This document shows positions 37,931 through 48,976 of a DNA stretch of 64,000 nt, one piece after another (within the stretch, counting starts at the first letter, position 1; every line of letters starts with the position of its first letter). Below the pieces are notes generated by a model that saw only the letters and a program-made list of their open reading frames with translations, was not told the DNA's origin and ran no database searches. Origin of the DNA: Polytrichum commune. Lineage: Eukaryota > Streptophyta > Polytrichopsida > Polytrichales > Polytrichaceae. The position numbers and the translations under genes are program-made. Location: NCBI GenBank assembly GCA_950295325.1, contig OX485805.1:13939501-14003500 (forward strand). The letters are read 5' to 3'.

Positions 37931-39302
37931 TCCAAAGTAAGCCAAGACCACCATCAATTCCAATATTGACACAAATGCAAGTGGTTGTCCACCACATCAA
38001 TTTTGTTGTATCCAAAATAATGTGTATCACGAAGGCACTCAAGAAAACATATTTCGTTGGTATCTCTCACAATGTAAAAGATACGGAATAGCATATAGTG
38101 CTTGAATCTATACTGAAGATGCCTACAAACTTGGAAGGAGAATGTTGGTTCAGTGATATCAAAAACTTCACTTCTAAATACATACTAGATAATAATCCAT
38201 TTATGCCATTGTAAAATAACGTTGATTTTTTTGCTTATTTGTTCAATTTCGCCCATACGCAAGCATTGATGATACAAGAAGAATGTCACTAAATACATAC
38301 ATGAAATGACTTTAAGTTTTTGATGGCAACCATATCTAAGAGGTGATAAGTGGTTGGATCCACCTTAATTTATCCACTTCAATCCAAACGGAACCCAATG
38401 TTGAAAAGTGGTTGTGTGGAAATTGAATGCATGCATTGAAAGGACAATGTGTGATCACTGCAAGAGTAGATGGTGGGTAGGTGTTGGTTGAATACATGTT
38501 TTAATTTCTTCAAAAAAGTCCACCCACAATCTAAGAAAACTTTCCCTTCGATGTTGAAAGTTTCATAATCTTACATACAAAAAGATCCAGATTGCAGTAA
38601 TCGGATACTACTAAAGATAAATAATATCTCATGATATGTTATTGATAATGCACATTAAATGGCAATTAAAAACATACATACATGCAATAATTGATAATTG
38701 AAAAAATCACTTCTTATTCTTTCTAATATTCTCCAACATCATATCCCCTTGTTAAAACCATGACATCTAAAAATCATGACTTTAGAATGCCAAGACACAT
38801 GATGTACGTCTCCAATATATTGTCCTTGTCTTGCAAACACATTTTTTGCAACAAGTCAAATGTCCATAAGTTAGATGCAGATTATGAACATATCGTATGC
38901 ATTAATCTACATAATTTATGAACAAATTATTCGTCTATCTAACTGCATAATAATTATAAACATGTTATGTGCACCTTGTTATTTATAATCTTTGGATGTT
39001 CACGTTTATGACGATAACAAGGAATTTTGGAATTTCATAATAAAAAATAATATGAAATCCCATTATATAAATGTCAATTAACATCCTTGGAGATTCGTAA
39101 GTATACTGGTATTTTACTTATTGTTTCATACACCTTTATTCAATACAAATAAGGCTTGATTTGTGTTCCAATATATGATGAATCACGTTAAATTATCATG
39201 TCACTAGACTTATCCAGGTAGAAGTATGATTAGACTAGATTGTGTTGAGAATGTCATAACATCTATATATACCCTTATAATGTTGGAATAAAGTAAAATT
39301 TT

Positions 39303-39632
39303 CCACTACACTAAATAGGATATTTAGTGTTTGATACACTAAATATGAACGCATACACTAAATGTCAATAACCCTATGAATGAAAGTAACATTAAATGTA
39401 CACTCAAACACTAAATATCAACTACGGTAATATTTGGAAATTACATGCTTGTATATAGTGTTAGTAAGGATATGAAATAAAATTAACAATGATAAAAAGA
39501 GAATTCCATCATATCTTCTAGCATATCTTCTAACACTGATTGTCAAGAAATTGAAAATTAGTGTCGAGCATGATAGGGTGGTAACAACTTCAAATACACT
39601 CAAACATTAAATATCCTATTTGTTGTAGTTGG
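39303..39632. mobile_element. MITE-like element with palindromic terminal inverted repeats
   Basis: Left end CTACACTAAATAGGATATTT and AGTGTTTGATAC; right end CAAACATTAAATATCCTATT and TGTTGTAG. The ends are inverted copies of each other. The left end is also nearly self-complementary (ACACTAAATA-GGA-TATTTAGTGT less one base). About 330 bp with no open frame of note. Whole-length relative at 35511-35830. Confidence 0.75.
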
Positions 39633-39813
39633 AGGGCTAGCTCAAAGGGGAAGCAAAAACAAGCATGGTTTCAGGTCTAGGTCCCTTTGTCTGAAAGTGA
39701 TCATATGTTGTGTCACATATGTGATGGGTGTGGATGCCATGCCTACTTGTTGTAGGTGGACCACATTAGTAGGCTTGTGAGTACTTCATTTTGGGGTAGT
39801 TATTGGTGGGCTG

Positions 39814-40154
39814 AGGGTGAGTTTCCATGTAGGCCGCTCACCCACTTAAGCACAAGCCATCATCCAACCACATTTTGGCGGACCACTAGAATGTGCAGGG
39901 TTGTGGACACATGCCACTAGACTTCCATGCACCCAATAAAGAATAGTTAACATACAAAAGTGCCGGTCACCAAAGGTTTTGAAAACCAGTTTTAAAAGGA
40001 GGAGGTTAGTAGGTGGGCCCAAATTTGAGAAGATGGGAGTAGCTAGTTGGCACATACGAACCCTACCCCACTAGATTCCCTCTACATTTGGACATGTTTG
40101 TCCTTATTCACACTAGAATCTGGTGGGCGAGTGGCATACATGAAATCTCACCCT
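39814..40154. mobile_element. 341-bp element with AGGGTGAGTTT-type inverted ends
   Basis: The left end, AGGGTGAGTTTCCATGTAGG then CCGCTCACCCAC, is inverted at the right end (GTGGGCGAGTGGCATACATG then AAATCTCACCCT). It shares its ends with the 130-bp foldback at 22601-22730 but has a longer, unrelated centre. Confidence 0.65.
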
Positions 40155-40282
40155 AATTGGGGCTTGGTGTTTTTATATATATATATAAATTGCGTTCAAT
40201 TAGGATGAGGTATGTTAGGAATTTGATAGAAATCTGGTTGATTCTTGCCATAAGCTTTTAGATTGGGGAAGTTTTGGACTAG

Positions 40283-40662
40283 CTACACTAAGTATGATAT
40301 TTAGTGTCCTATGATATTTTACGTGACTATGGTACCTTTTCGGATGACACTTCTTATGAATAAGTGAACAAATATTGTCATAAATAATGGATGAGTTCAT
40401 CCATTGGCCAAAACCCTACCTTCTCTTGTTAGCAACTTGTGATGAAATACTGTCATGATGATCGAAGTTTGGATGAAAATCTCTTGGTAAGTGACAGCAA
40501 TTGTAACACTGTAAATCTATAATCTCCAAAAAAAAAGTTTACAAGGAATGACAAATAATGTTGGGTTAGCGTTTAGTGTCAGTGACAATATACCACGATT
40601 TACAATTGCTATTAAGCAAGACAAATGGAACTGGTGACACTAAATACCATATTTGGTGTAGT
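40283..40662. mobile_element. MITE-like element, CACTAAATA-type ends
   Basis: Left end CTACACTAAGTATGATATTT and AGTGTC; right end GACACTAAATACCATATTTG and GTGTAG. The interior is homologous to the element at 53604-53910 in the opposite orientation: the reverse complement of about 40535-40560 reads AACATTATTTGTCATTCCTT, found at about 53702. The family therefore has at least two copies in this window. Confidence 0.75.
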
Positions 40663-42467
40663 TGTTGTAGAAAACAACACGAGTATTGTGCCACAAATGC
40701 CTGTGGGTTGTATGAGAGGTTAGTTTATTCTGGGGCGAACTTTCTCAAAAACCGGTCGTGACAATGTGTAAATTCAATACATTGGATGGTGTGGGTGTGG
40801 GTGGTGCATGAGATCAGTAGATGTGGCAATGTGGGAGCACAAATAGCATTTTCAGGACACCCTGCTAACAGTATTAACTTTCTTTCCAAAAAAAAGGACC
40901 TCCAACTGTTGCTTGAAGGGGTTGGAACAACAATGTGACAACCACATTGTGCTCTTGCCGGATAAAGAGGTAAAAGTTTGTTGGATGAAAGAGAGGTACG
41001 CTCATGCAATAATTCCTTGTCGCCTCAAAAAGTGATCGATCTACCTGCTTGTTCTGGTGTCCTTATCCTCAGCCTTCCATTTATTGAACAATTACAAGCG
41101 ATTTGTACTTGGGACACAGCAAAATGGAATCACCATAAGTAAAGTTCTTCCGTCCTCGTGTTTTTAATATGTGAGATTGTGAGTATCATGATTTGTGACG
41201 ATGGGCGCAGTGAGTTCACATCGACCTTCTCAACTTGGCACAAGAGCGTGGCAATGGATTAGGCGGATGAAACAAGTGCCTCGTTTTATGAGGTGCTTTC
41301 AATGATGCGTTGGTGCTTGGGCAACAGATCGGCCCTTGTGTTTCTTCAGACAAACCATGTGACGGTATTAACAAAAGTGGACATTTGTTGTGATTCTGAG
41401 GCCTAGTCCTCAACTCTAACTTCGACTTCTGGAGGATCACCTTCAAAGCCAAGACCCAATTATCCCAATGGACCTGCATAGGTCATTCAGAATTTGTTGA
41501 TTTTCTGAAATTTCTAAATCAAAGTTTACATCAATACATTGGTTGTGCTACCTTACATTCTTCAGAAACCTCTACCCTCCCATCTTAGGCATTTCCTTCA
41601 TCAACGGACTGACAATTACGTTGAGGGGCCTAAAACTCAAACCCAAATAAAAACCTTTACTTCAAAAATTCAGATTTCAACAGAGTTTTTTGGAATGTAG
41701 GGTGTAGGGGAATGACCAGTGCAATGAAGCTGAGGCCTTACTTGTGAGATTTAAGCACCAGGTTCCAAAAATGCAAGTATTATCTTCACAAGCAGTTGTT
41801 CTGTCTTCCAGACTTATCAGTCTGTTTACTGGGTGGCTATCCTGAACCCTTATTCCTAAATCTGATCGCTGCTTCTTGTAAACACGGCAGTGGTGGGTTA
41901 GAACCTGCCACACATTTAACATCCCAATTCAAAACTCAGATTATGTCTTCCTGTCATCAGGCTGCCAGTATCACGAGATGGCCAAATTTGTCACTCTCCT
42001 TTTATTTCTATCAAGGACATAACAGTTAGCCCTAATCCAGGTAAGGTGGGCAAGTAGAATACACCTGTTCTTATGGGAGACACCATTCTCACCGCTCCCA
42101 TATATTGGATACAAAATTCTCTTCATAGTGTCCAGCTAGTTTACACAAATCTGTCTTCATAACCCCTCATGTCAACCCACTCTCAGATCTACTTCACTTA
42201 AAAGTTCTAAACCTGCAAACACCTTCTAGGCAAATATCATAAGACCTGGAGGAAAAGCAAGAAGCACCTAAATTTAATGCCACTGACTCTTCGTTGTTGA
42301 GATGCAAGAAAATGCAGACTATCTGAATGCTAGGAACTGTTACAATCCACATCAAATAGGAAACTGAGATGGCTGTGTGAAAATTTTCACTAAAGCCAAA
42401 AAGAACTAACATTTTTCAGGAAGAGCAGTGCAATCAGGCTGCAAGGAAAAAACTGTACGCAAACCTT

Positions 42468-45400
42468 CTAAGTCCCAGTACTGGAAACTTTCTCATACTC
42501 GAAGCCGCCCCGCCATCGTCGTGGGAGGACACATCGACCACCCCATCGCTGCTGCATGTACACCAGTATGGCGAGAAGCAGAATGCCGCAAGGAATCGAG
42601 ACATCAGACGTGATGGAGTAGAAATCCCATTCCGGATTTGCATACAAATACATGTCAGAGAAAGCAGGTAGAAATTGAAACCTTCGACACAAGTCGTAGA
42701 TGTGAGGAAGAGATCGCACAAACGCCATTCCAAAGTAAAATGGTTTTGACACTGGGGCTTGCTCCTTGGCACCCCACAGGATGTTCCCGACGACTTGCGG
42801 GAAGAGATGAAAGTCTAAGAGAAGGCCACCGTAGGCCTTCACACCCCACCACAATCCTCCTTGATCTCCTTTCCACTTGAAGTAATGCTCCAGGGGCTTA
42901 AAACCAAAGAGAGAATGGATCAACACTTCAACAAGGCCACCTATGGCATATAATGGCAAAATTGTGTACAACACCCGCCTCTCTTGTACAGCTGGTGCTA
43001 ATCTCCCCTCTCTACGTGCAACGTTTCTTGCCTTCCACACTAGTTGGAATACCCGGAGTTGTAGCAACATAGCTGCCATAGTTGTGAGGCGAACAATCAC
43101 TTCATTTGCCTCTGGCCAGCCTCCAGACATCTTCAATCCATTATTATCAGTTTTCTTCTGGAAGAGAGCCTCAAAGTTGAGAACCAAGGGTATCATGTGC
43201 GCAAGGCTCAGAAGCAGCAACATGGAGGTTGAAATATAGGGAAGTGTGTCTGGGTACTGTTTGCTGTAAATGAGTTGCAAGACGATGAAGAACACTGTGA
43301 GAGAGAGCATAAGGACACTCATCACAATTTCAAGGTCGATACGCCAAACTGACTCTATCGCCTGCGACCTAACCATTCCTGAAAAACTTTCTGGCTTGAA
43401 ATATAGAGGATCTGTTGAATTGCGGAGACTCATCACACTGCCTTTGAGGCCCTCATTGCCAGTGTCTAACGCTGGCACCTGGATGTTGAGAAAAATCTGA
43501 CAATCCTTTGCACTCTCCCCTTCCAGCTGTGACAGGCCGGTGGTTCGACGATCAACAGACCGGCACCCGATAAGGCAAATCCTTCCAGTTGCAGGATCGT
43601 AGACACCCTCCGCTGGCAAATTTGTGTCCCATGAATTGGACTTTTCCAACTGATAGTATATCGAATAGCTAACATTCATCATTTCTTGACCACTCAACCC
43701 TGTTGTATTCACAGTAGCTCCAGCATGCAACAGACCGTATGTTCGAAATTGATCGCCCACAGTGAAAAGGTTCATGTTCACAAAAGCATTATGACCAATT
43801 TTGGTGCTTCCTGGATCCTTGATTGCATGGAACTCAAGGTCGCGCCAATCTTCTCCCGAAGGATACTTGGTGGAGATTAGCTTCCGACCTCCAGGGTAGC
43901 ATAGCTGCTTAGCCTTCTCAACCTTGCTGTAGACATATTCTGGTTGGCTTGTTAGACCTGTAAACTTTGATACAGTTATGCCTGCTGCGAGTTGCCTGAA
44001 GGTGATTGGCATGAAGTAAGATGGTTCCTTGGCATCCCGAAGACTTCTAACATGGCCGACAACAGTAGCTCTCTCAGTGACTGTTAAGGTCAAGGGGAAT
44101 TGCATAGTGATGGTGATCTTACAGTCCTCAGTACCTAATCAAAAAACAAGAAGAAAAAAAAGAAAAAAGAAAAAAACAGAGCTGGTTAGTACCATTGCAT
44201 AGAAGCAGGTGAGAACAAAAACTAACCCTGAACACAATTTAACTGCAGCCTTTCAACAAGCGTTCGATAATGATGTTAACTGCTACCTGTGCAGTGATCG
44301 GTTACTAGTACCAAGATGTTACCAGTATTTGTGTGCATGCAAAGTTACTTACTGAAGGATTACAAATAGGATAACGTTAAAGAAAAAAATCCATTGTCGA
44401 CTCAAATCAAAAACAGAAAAAAACGGTTCACATTGCTAGTGACCAGTCTCCGTAATAGCATTTTTGTAACCAGTCGAGAAATTGGTTAACATCATGAGCT
44501 CTTGATAATCCACATACATATGCGCAAGTCCAACATCCTTGTAATCGATAAACCTTTCCTCAACCGGGTCACTCAATCAACAGCTGTGAGATACTTCTTG
44601 AGTTTTCACAACCACCCAGAAGACTTTCCAGTACTTTCTAGAATATTAGACACCGATATTGCACTATGACACAGAAATTTCTGCTCACTGAGGAAAGTTG
44701 CTGAATCGGCAAGCACAAAAGAAGTCGATGTTGTAAGACCGATTCAACAGTGTCTCAATTCCCAAATTAAAACCCTTAAAAACTCCAAAAACCGAATTTA
44801 AAAAATGTAAAATCGATTAAATTGCAGCACTCACCATACAGGCGGCAGGCAAGCATGCACAGCTGGCCAGTAGTCCGATTCCATACGCCCTCAAAAACAA
44901 GCATATTATCAGACGAAGAGGGATCTTCGAACCGGTCAAGAAATCGACGTCCTTCCGTGAACACAACTATTCCGTGAACACGGTCTCCGTCACAATGTAC
45001 TCTGTCGAATCTGAGGAAAATGCCATTCTCGGTTGGTGCTGCTCCCAATCCTACAAACGGATTGCAATTCGCACCTTCACAACTTGGATCCCAGGTGACT
45101 TGAAATGGAGGTGACATGCTAGACCATCCTTGCTTACAAACCTTCTGCTCAGTCCACAGTTTCCCCATCCCAACGTCCGCACCTAAACTCGGACACAAAG
45201 CTTCCAGAGTATTATTCTGCGTGTACGCGAACAAACCATCGGAGACTGCCGTGATCGAAATTGGGTCAAAGTAACCTTGCTCAGTTGCCTCCAAAGTGCT
45301 CGACAGATTACCCAATACAGACACCCGGCGAATTGTTGTCGGCGACGGATAGTTTAAATTCAACTTATACTTGCACACTGAACCAATGCAACCTGTGACG

Positions 45401-45957
45401 CAAAGAGTTCCTGAATCCAAATCATACAATCCGTCCCCCGTGACAACTATATCGTTGTCAGATCCTGCTCTTGCCCGAGGCTTGCCTCTAGTCCCCCGAA
45501 TTCCCACAGGCACTACAGAGAATTTCGGCCAAAACCCTAAACTGAGGCTTACGGTCACTTCGAACACGTTGCGGTACTCCGATGGCATGACATTGCTGGC
45601 CAACACCTTTGCCCCTTGCAATAAATTGTCATCGGAGGTTTCCAAATTCGGAGGCTTAGTGAACAACACCTTCGTCCCCTGCTTGAACGTGCCTGTTAGA
45701 ATGCGCACCTTGTGCATCACCTGAACTTCCTGCATCTGGCCTTCGTCCGCGCTCATCCCTTCTTTCCAGGCGGTGTCTCGCCTGGAAGCAGGCAAGCTCG
45801 GACACGCACTCGATGGAACTCCTCCCTGCGCTGTAACCACAACCAGCCATTGTTGCGAATGCAACAACAAAACACAGGAACACAATAACCCTAATCCCCT
45901 GTTTCTCCAACCGCGACCGCCCTCCTTTCCCATCCTAAACCAACTCCCTTCACACAA
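42468..45957 (-). CDS. DUF2921-family membrane protein, two exons
   Basis: Exon 1 is 45957-44835 and exon 2 is 44134-42468; the split Gly codon joins in phase. The product is 929 residues. A hydrophobic segment at residues 21-42 looks like a signal peptide. A long extracytoplasmic part follows, with three copies of a motif of the form G-[LVW]-[YW]-[DN]-x2-[ST]-G-x-[LI]-C-x3-C (GLYDLDSGTLCVTGC, GVWNRTTGQLCMLAC, GVYDPATGRICLIGC). About seven membrane spans follow from residue 644 to 900, including MSVLMLSLTVFFIVLQLIY and ILLLAILVYMQQ. The C terminus GGRCVLPRRW then FEYEKV matches plant DUF2921 proteins without a RING domain. Relatives with a RING domain (FLY1/FLY2 of Arabidopsis) are E3 ligases of the endomembrane system; this one lacks the RING, so its function is unknown. 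A second in-frame Met eight residues in (45933) is an alternative start. Confidence 0.9.
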
Positions 45958-46489
45958 CCAAAGAATCTAGCATCTGCTCCGTCTTACCCCACATCTCACC
46001 TCACGACCAATACGTCACTCTGTTTTCCTCCGATCTAACCTACCAAAGTCGTTGTTGACGCTTGCCTCTGCTGATGATTCCTGAGGACAAGACTTGCTCA
46101 CTTGCTACTGTTGCACGATTACGGATTTTGATGCGAGATCTCTGATAAATTCGCCGATTCACCAACCCTTCCACTCCATCACTGGAATCTGGTTCCGTTT
46201 TCGTTGTGAGTTCTCGTTTCCTTCAGTGACCACCGACACAGACGATCGCCTCCGTCCACAGTCAACTGAACCGATTTTCGTTGCACGACCACTCGGCGGG
46301 GGCGGTTACTACAGTTGCGTAAACCGATCGCTCATCCAAGAGCAGAAGGGTTATCAGAACTCGTCACGGCCATTCATCCAATGATGCACAATATCATCCA
46401 TAGTTCCCAGATTTCGTCCATGAGTTGCTCGGTTATGGACTAGATAATCAACGAGAGAAGAGTGGATGATTCTTGTGCAGATGAAACTC

Positions 46490-47280
46490 ATCAGGGTACC
46501 ATGATGGTAGTAGATTCAAACACTCAATGTCATGTTTAATTCTAATTTTATTTTATGGCACATCAATTTTGTTAAGTGTGTCAATTACTGATTTTGTGAC
46601 ATGTGGCACATTCACTTCATACATTAACCCAATTGTAATAGACCACCTTCAATGTTCATAAATTTCAAATCTTATGTACAAATGTTTTTGTTGATTGGCC
46701 ACTTCATTATTATGTTAACTAACTTCAAGAAAATTTGAATCAACCAAACATATTGACATCACATGAAAATCTCGAGGGGCTCCCTTCTCTTAGGGGCAAT
46801 AAAGGGTTAAGTAATTGGTGTTGAAGTTGCCATGGCAGTACAGTGTGCAATAATTGTGTGTCTATAAATAATTTATTCAAGATGAACCTTTTACTATACT
46901 ATCATGGTGGCAAGTTCAACACTTTCCATGCCAAGTAATAGTTTTAATTTGGTGCTACATCAACTTAGTTATGTGTTTCAATCAATGTTCATGTGACATG
47001 CGGTATTTTTTGCTTCATGAATTAAGCAATTGGTGTTGAAATTGCCATGATACTACAGTATGCAACAATTGTGTGTTTGCAAAAGTTGATTTCAAGATGA
47101 ATCTATTACCATAGTGCCATGGTGGTGGGTTCAACTCTTCCCATGTTGAATTTTGTTTTATGCCACATCAAATTTAGTTACATGCTTTAATCAATGCTTT
47201 GTGATGTGTGACACTATTCCTTCACGAATCAATAAATTAGTGTTGAAGTTGCCGTGGTACTATGGTATGCAACAAATCTT
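46490..47280. repeat. Three diverged direct repeats
   Basis: Copies begin near 46497 (ACCATGATGGTAGTAG), 46895 (ACTATCATGGTGGCAAG) and 47111 (ACCATAGTGCCATGGTG). Each continues with TTCAA, a block like TTTTATGCCACATCAA, CAATCA or CAATTACTG, and finally GGTGTTGAAGTTGCC or GTGTTGAAATTGCC. The last two copies are about 216 bases apart; the first is longer because of extra sequence at about 46635-46790. Confidence 0.65.
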
Positions 47281-48537
47281 AGGTTTAACAAATGGAGCAT
47301 TCAACAATGAGATGGTTGACACGTGATGGATGTGGGTAACCTAATAAACTAGGGTGGTGTCCAATTTAGGGCTTAGGCTTAGAGTTTAGGGTTCATGGTC
47401 TACGTCTCTAGATGATTGTAATGTTGCATGATCCATTGAAGGTACTAGTGTGTCCAACATTGATAATCCATTGCAATATGGGCATGCATCCACCACTTGA
47501 AATTGGATTGTCAATTTGTCAAATGATGAGGTCATGCAAAGCCCCCCCCCCCCCGGCCCCTTATTGAAATTACACGCACAACAATGAGGAGTTTGTCTTG
47601 GAGTTTGTTGTTCTTGATAAAAAAAAAACCAAACAAGACTCGAGACTTAGGAGTTGGGGAGGAGAGGTAGAAAATAATTTGTGATAAATCCTCACTTAAC
47701 CTAATTTTAAGATTGTTACCAAAAAAAGAAACCATGAATAAACATGTGATGTCAAGCACATGTTGAGCGACCTCTGGTCAAGAATTGCATAGGCGTCTAA
47801 TTGAATTAATTATCTTAATCATACACTTAAATTTGGGTGGTGTGGTTATGTGTGGATTCAAGAATGGACAACAAGAACAAACATGTTTAAAAAAAGATTG
47901 GACTATGTGCTCAAAAATTTGTTAACCATTTTAGGCTCAGTAGTCAACATGATTGGTGAGCACCACTTGGTCATTTTATGACCCGATGTTTTTGACTTGA
48001 AACATCATAGCATCAACAACAGAGGTCATACAATTCAAGAATTTGTTGTTGAAATCTCATATCACATTTGTGGATCAAAAAATAATCTTAAGTTTGAAAT
48101 CCAAGTTACGGATTATGACAAACATCAGAAACTAACCATTTAAGACATGTTTTACCCTCAAAACTCATATGCTCATGAACAGAAACTGGAGGTTATGGAT
48201 GAAAAACTCTTTTCGTGGATAGAAAAACACAGTGGAGTTGCTGGAAGTGGCGCTCGCGTACAGATTTTATCATCGTGGAATGATGATGAGTCACTTTGCT
48301 TGAGCTTTGAATCTTTGAAACCCGTTGAACCGGCGGGCCACCCGGGGGAGTTAACCAAGGAAGGTTCGGGGGACCTCACTCACCGCCCTGCGAAACGTCG
48401 GGCTGCGTCTCCTTCTTTGGCTCTTCACACAAGCTTTGCAATTTGGCTCCAGCTATGGGGAGCCAAATCTGAACCTCTTCCTTGTTCAGGTGAAGAGTTT
48501 TGGACCGATCTTCAGAACGCCGTGCGCCTGCATGGAA

Positions 48538-48880
48538 CACGTAATTATTCCTATTTTTTTTTTAATCCCTTGCTCAATGTCTTTGTAGAGAAGTCGGTTA
48601 AAGATTTCTCTTTACTGGTGCCTCTCGTGAATCGTACTATCCTTCGCTCAAATTTGGACAATTTTTTGCATTGTTTCTTATCGCTGATGATGCAGAGATT
48701 TCGGCTGTATGGACCACGTAATTATTCCAATTGTGTTGTAATTTTGTTCAATAGCTTATTAGGAAATTTGGTGTAATGTTTTTCTTTACTTGTGAGGCCT
48801 CTCGTGGACCGTATTACCCTTCGCTCCAATTTTGGACAATTTTTGCACAGTTTCTTATCGCTGGTGAAGTGGAGATTGTA
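48538..48880. repeat. Tandem duplication of about 177 bases just upstream of the 48977 gene
   Basis: Unit 1 starts at CACGTAATTATTCCTATT (about 48538) and unit 2 at CACGTAATTATTCCAATT (about 48715). Both continue through CTTCGCTC and GGACAATTTTTTGCA-like blocks to TTTCTTATCGCTG. The second unit ends about 100 bases before the start codon, so core promoter sequence may be duplicated. Confidence 0.75.
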
Positions 48881-48976
48881 GAAAGCTTGAGGAGGGAGCG
48901 AGAGGTAGGGGAAGTATGGTGTGAAGCGTTGGTCAGCGAGCAATTGGCGAGTGATTGAGTAAGGAGGTCGAGCGAG

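Larger units (their letters stand above)
33184..42467. other. SCAB upstream region and repeat-rich intergenic spacer
   Basis: 33184-35100 is the probable SCAB promoter and leader; it contains a CT repeat near 34337 and a 22-base G run at 34897-34918. From 35100 to 42467 I see no supported gene. The region contains three MITE-like elements, one foldback and a tandem array, listed separately. Short open frames near 40576-42029 have no recognisable similarity. Confidence 0.5.
45958..48976. other. Shared upstream region between two divergent genes
   Basis: 45958-46390 is the probable promoter and leader of the DUF2921 gene. 46490-47280 is a repeated block, 47541-47554 a C run, and 48538-48880 a tandem duplication just before the next gene. 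A 209-residue open frame at 48147-48776 has no recognisable domain and spans part of that duplication, so I do not call it a gene. Confidence 0.5.

Noticed and set aside
46094-46384. A 96-residue open frame upstream of the DUF2921 gene
   Set aside because: It lies in the probable promoter/leader region on the opposite strand, has no recognisable domain, and open frames of this length are common by chance here.
48147-48776. A 209-residue open frame on the + strand ahead of the 48977 gene
   Set aside because: It overlaps the promoter-proximal tandem duplication, reads Phe/Asn-rich low-complexity sequence through T-runs and has no recognisable domain. It could be tested with transcript data.
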